Of a DNA stretch of 32,088 nucleotides, positions 30,662 through 32,088 are shown piece after piece (the first letter of the stretch is position 1; each line of letters opens with the position of its first letter). The notes beneath the pieces are model-generated. The model saw only the letters and a list, made by a program, of their open reading frames with translations. It was not told the DNA's origin and searched no databases. A program made the position numbers and the translations under genes. The stretch is from Bacteroidota bacterium (GTDB taxonomy: Bacteria > Bacteroidota > Bacteroidia > SXHM01): contig CANJWH010000036.1 in assembly GCA_947478465.1 (NCBI GenBank), positions 1 through 32,088 on the forward strand, read 5' to 3'.

Positions 30662-31843
30662 ATGTCAACCGTAAAACTTACCATAAAGCAACATGATGGT
30701 ACCGAGCGCCTGTTTGCAGTCTTTGAGTATAACAAAGAGCTGAATGAGGCGGTGCGCCAGATACCCGGAGCGCGGTGGAGCCGCAGCAATAAGGCATGGC
30801 ACTTTGCGGTGAACAAAGAGGTAGTAAAATTATTGCGCGAAAAACTGAAAGGATTGGCAGTAATTGATACAGCGGAATTGAAATTACAGTTGCAGGAGCG
30901 CAATGAGGTGAGGTTGGATAAGCGATTAGTTAGCAGCGGCAGCGGGCAGGAAGCAGTTACAGTTGGCAGTATGCTTAAGCCGATGCCAATTAATAATACA
31001 CAAACGGTGGCGTTAAAGGCTTATATTGAATTGCTGCGGCTGAAAAATTACAGTCATAACACTATTAAAACGTATAGCAACTGGTTTATCATATTTCTGA
31101 ATTATTTTCCCGAGCGCAAACCCAGTACTATTACTAAGTATGAGATCATGGACTTTTTGGTGCACTACCGCAACAGTGCAAAATGGAGCAGCACGGTACA
31201 GAACCAGTTGATTAATGCGATTAAGTTTTTTTATGAGCAGTTACTGAACAGACCAAGAGAAGAGTATGATTTGCCGAGGGCTAAAAAGGAGTTTAAACTG
31301 CCTTCAGTATTTTCGGAACAGGAACTGAAACGCATTATTCTGGCAACCGAAAATCTGAAACACCGCACTATACTGTGTCTTGCCTACTCGGGAGGGTTGC
31401 GGGTGAGCGAATTGGTGAATTTAAAAATAAGGGATATTGATACCGACCGCATGGTAATAACACTGCGGGCAGCCAAAGGAAAAAAGGACAGACAGGTGAT
31501 GTTAAGCCCTGTGATACTGGAATTGATGCGTGCTTATTATATAGCCGAAAGAGAAAAGCCTAAGGTGTGGTTATTTGAGGGGCAGTATGGCGGACAATAC
31601 ACCACCCGCAGTATTGAGGAAGTGATAAAAACATCGAAGAAAAAAGCGGGCGTAACTAAAAAAGGCTCGATACATGCCCTGCGCCATTCGTTTGCTACCC
31701 ACCTAATGGAAAGTGGAACGGATCTGATGACGATAAAAGATTTGTTGGGACATAACAGTTTAAGCACCACCAGTATTTATACCCATGTAAGCAAAAAACA
31801 CATTTCAAAAGTACAAAGTCCGTTAGATAAATTAGGCTTATAA
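30662..31843 (+). CDS. Tyrosine recombinase (XerC/D- or integron-integrase-like) with N-terminal extension
   Basis: This is a 393-residue site-specific recombinase. Residues 113-200 are the SAM-like core-binding domain (YIELLRLKNYSHNTIKTYSNW) and 212-390 the catalytic domain. All catalytic residues are present: R247 (SGGLRVSEL), K272/K274 (AAKGKKDR), H338 and R341 (HALRHSFATHL), H364 (LLGHNSLSTT) and Y373 (IYTHVS). It ends SPLDKLGL, a tail I associate with a Bacteroidota recombinase group. An extra N-terminal module (1-65) has IPGARWSRSNKAWHFAV, like the HARP-type motif. The IntI-specific insert before HALRHS is absent. The target site is unknown; no att duplication was seen. Confidence 0.93.
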   Translation: MSTVKLTIKQHDGTERLFAVFEYNKELNEAVRQIPGARWSRSNKAWHFAVNKEVVKLLREKLKGLAVIDTAELKLQLQERNEVRLDKRLVSSGSGQEAVTVGSMLKPMPINNTQTVALKAYIELLRLKNYSHNTIKTYSNWFIIFLNYFPERKPSTITKYEIMDFLVHYRNSAKWSSTVQNQLINAIKFFYEQLLNRPREEYDLPRAKKEFKLPSVFSEQELKRIILATENLKHRTILCLAYSGGLRVSELVNLKIRDIDTDRMVITLRAAKGKKDRQVMLSPVILELMRAYYIAEREKPKVWLFEGQYGGQYTTRSIEEVIKTSKKKAGVTKKGSIHALRHSFATHLMESGTDLMTIKDLLGHNSLSTTSIYTHVSKKHISKVQSPLDKLGL

Positions 31844-31991
31844 TACACTTGAAAATAATTTTGTGTTGGTTGTGGAATATTTTTAGATTTGTCTGATTAT
31901 CTGATACTTTTGAATTTGGGAGTTGAGGATATTTAATGTTAGCGGTCATTGTAACAAAGACAGACAGACCATCAAAATATCGACAGAAAAA
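31844..31991. other. AT-rich spacer downstream of the recombinase
   Basis: It contains a -7-like box TACTTTTG at 31905-31912 and TGTTAGCGGTCATTGTAACA (31937-31956), a 5-bp inverted repeat with a 10-base spacer. A 19-codon ORF (31936-31995) overlaps the possible next start. A recombination-site role for the inverted repeat is possible but unproven. Confidence 0.35.
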
Positions 31992-32088
31992 ATGAAAGAC
32001 AGCCTACCCTTCGCAAAATTAAAAGAGCTGCTTTGCCAACACCCAAGCCGACACAAAAGCACCACATTTAATTTTGCCCGACCGCACA
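31992..32088 (+). CDS. Possible start of a gene truncated by the window edge
   Basis: The ATG at 31992 is followed by 32 open codons to the edge (MKDSLPFAKLKELLCQHPS, basic end). A promoter-like box lies 80 bases upstream. I do not recognise the sequence, and a chance frame of this length is quite possible. Confidence 0.3.
   Translation, partial: MKDSLPFAKLKELLCQHPSRHKSTTFNFARPH

Noticed and set aside
31936-31995. 19-codon ORF and possible integron attC site
   Set aside because: Too short to support, and the GTTAGCG core does not meet the GTTRRRY consensus; kept only as a question in the recombinase finding.

Overview
The window reads as a chromosomal segment of a free-living Bacteroidota (Sphingobacteriia/Chitinophagia-like) bacterium. 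Evidence: moderately AT-rich DNA, -7 boxes of the Bacteroidota type (TAnnTTTG) and almost no Shine-Dalgarno sequences, TonB-dependent receptor and carboxypeptidase-regulatory-like domains, DUF5686, HU-CCDC81/SPOR and DUF3137 proteins, and signal peptides ending in FAQ or SSC. No rRNA, tRNA, IS element or CRISPR array was seen. One tyrosine recombinase lies near the right edge.

Layout. 1-8.1 kb: the 3' end of a DUF5686-type outer-membrane protein, a von Willebrand A lipoprotein-like/anchored protein, kdsB (LPS Kdo activation), an HU-CCDC81/SPOR protein, a DUF3137-hemJ pair, and a pair made of a chalcone-isomerase-like protein and a toroid-type lipoprotein. 8.2-13.0 kb: an acyl-CoA dehydrogenase, then a two-gene polysaccharide export unit (SLBB/Wza-like plus Wzz-like). 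13.0-16.0 kb: a short promoter/mini-ORF/terminator unit followed by four uncharacterised exported or cytoplasmic proteins. 16.0-16.66 kb: a gene-free tract packed with repeats (a long inverted repeat, an 11-unit degenerate 21-bp array, and a 47-bp direct repeat). 16.66-19.3 kb: an aminomuconate-semialdehyde-type aldehyde dehydrogenase, an orphan MurD C-terminal-domain protein and a LEA14-like lipoprotein. 19.4-22.3 kb: a B12-dependent MerR photoreceptor, an ECF sigma factor and a photolyase. 22.3-28.1 kb: nadE, gdhA and a TonB-dependent receptor. 28.2-32.1 kb: a 46-aa membrane peptide, a CocE/NonD-type hydrolase, the recombinase, and possibly the start of another gene.

The most coherent system is the light-response module. 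The MerR protein keeps both cobalamin signatures of CarH/LitR (W-x9-EH and ExHxxG). The next gene is an ECF sigma factor that overlaps a photolyase by one base (TAATG). The intergenic region ahead of the sigma gene carries two clean inverted repeats placed where a repressor would act. The other standout items are the orphan MurD-like protein, which lacks the D-Glu ligands and the ATPase domain, and the approximately 165-nt transcription unit at 13.04-13.25 kb. That unit has a consensus promoter, a His/Thr-rich 28-codon ORF and a perfect 16-bp terminator hairpin.

All functional calls rest on reading the sequences by eye; no database search was run.
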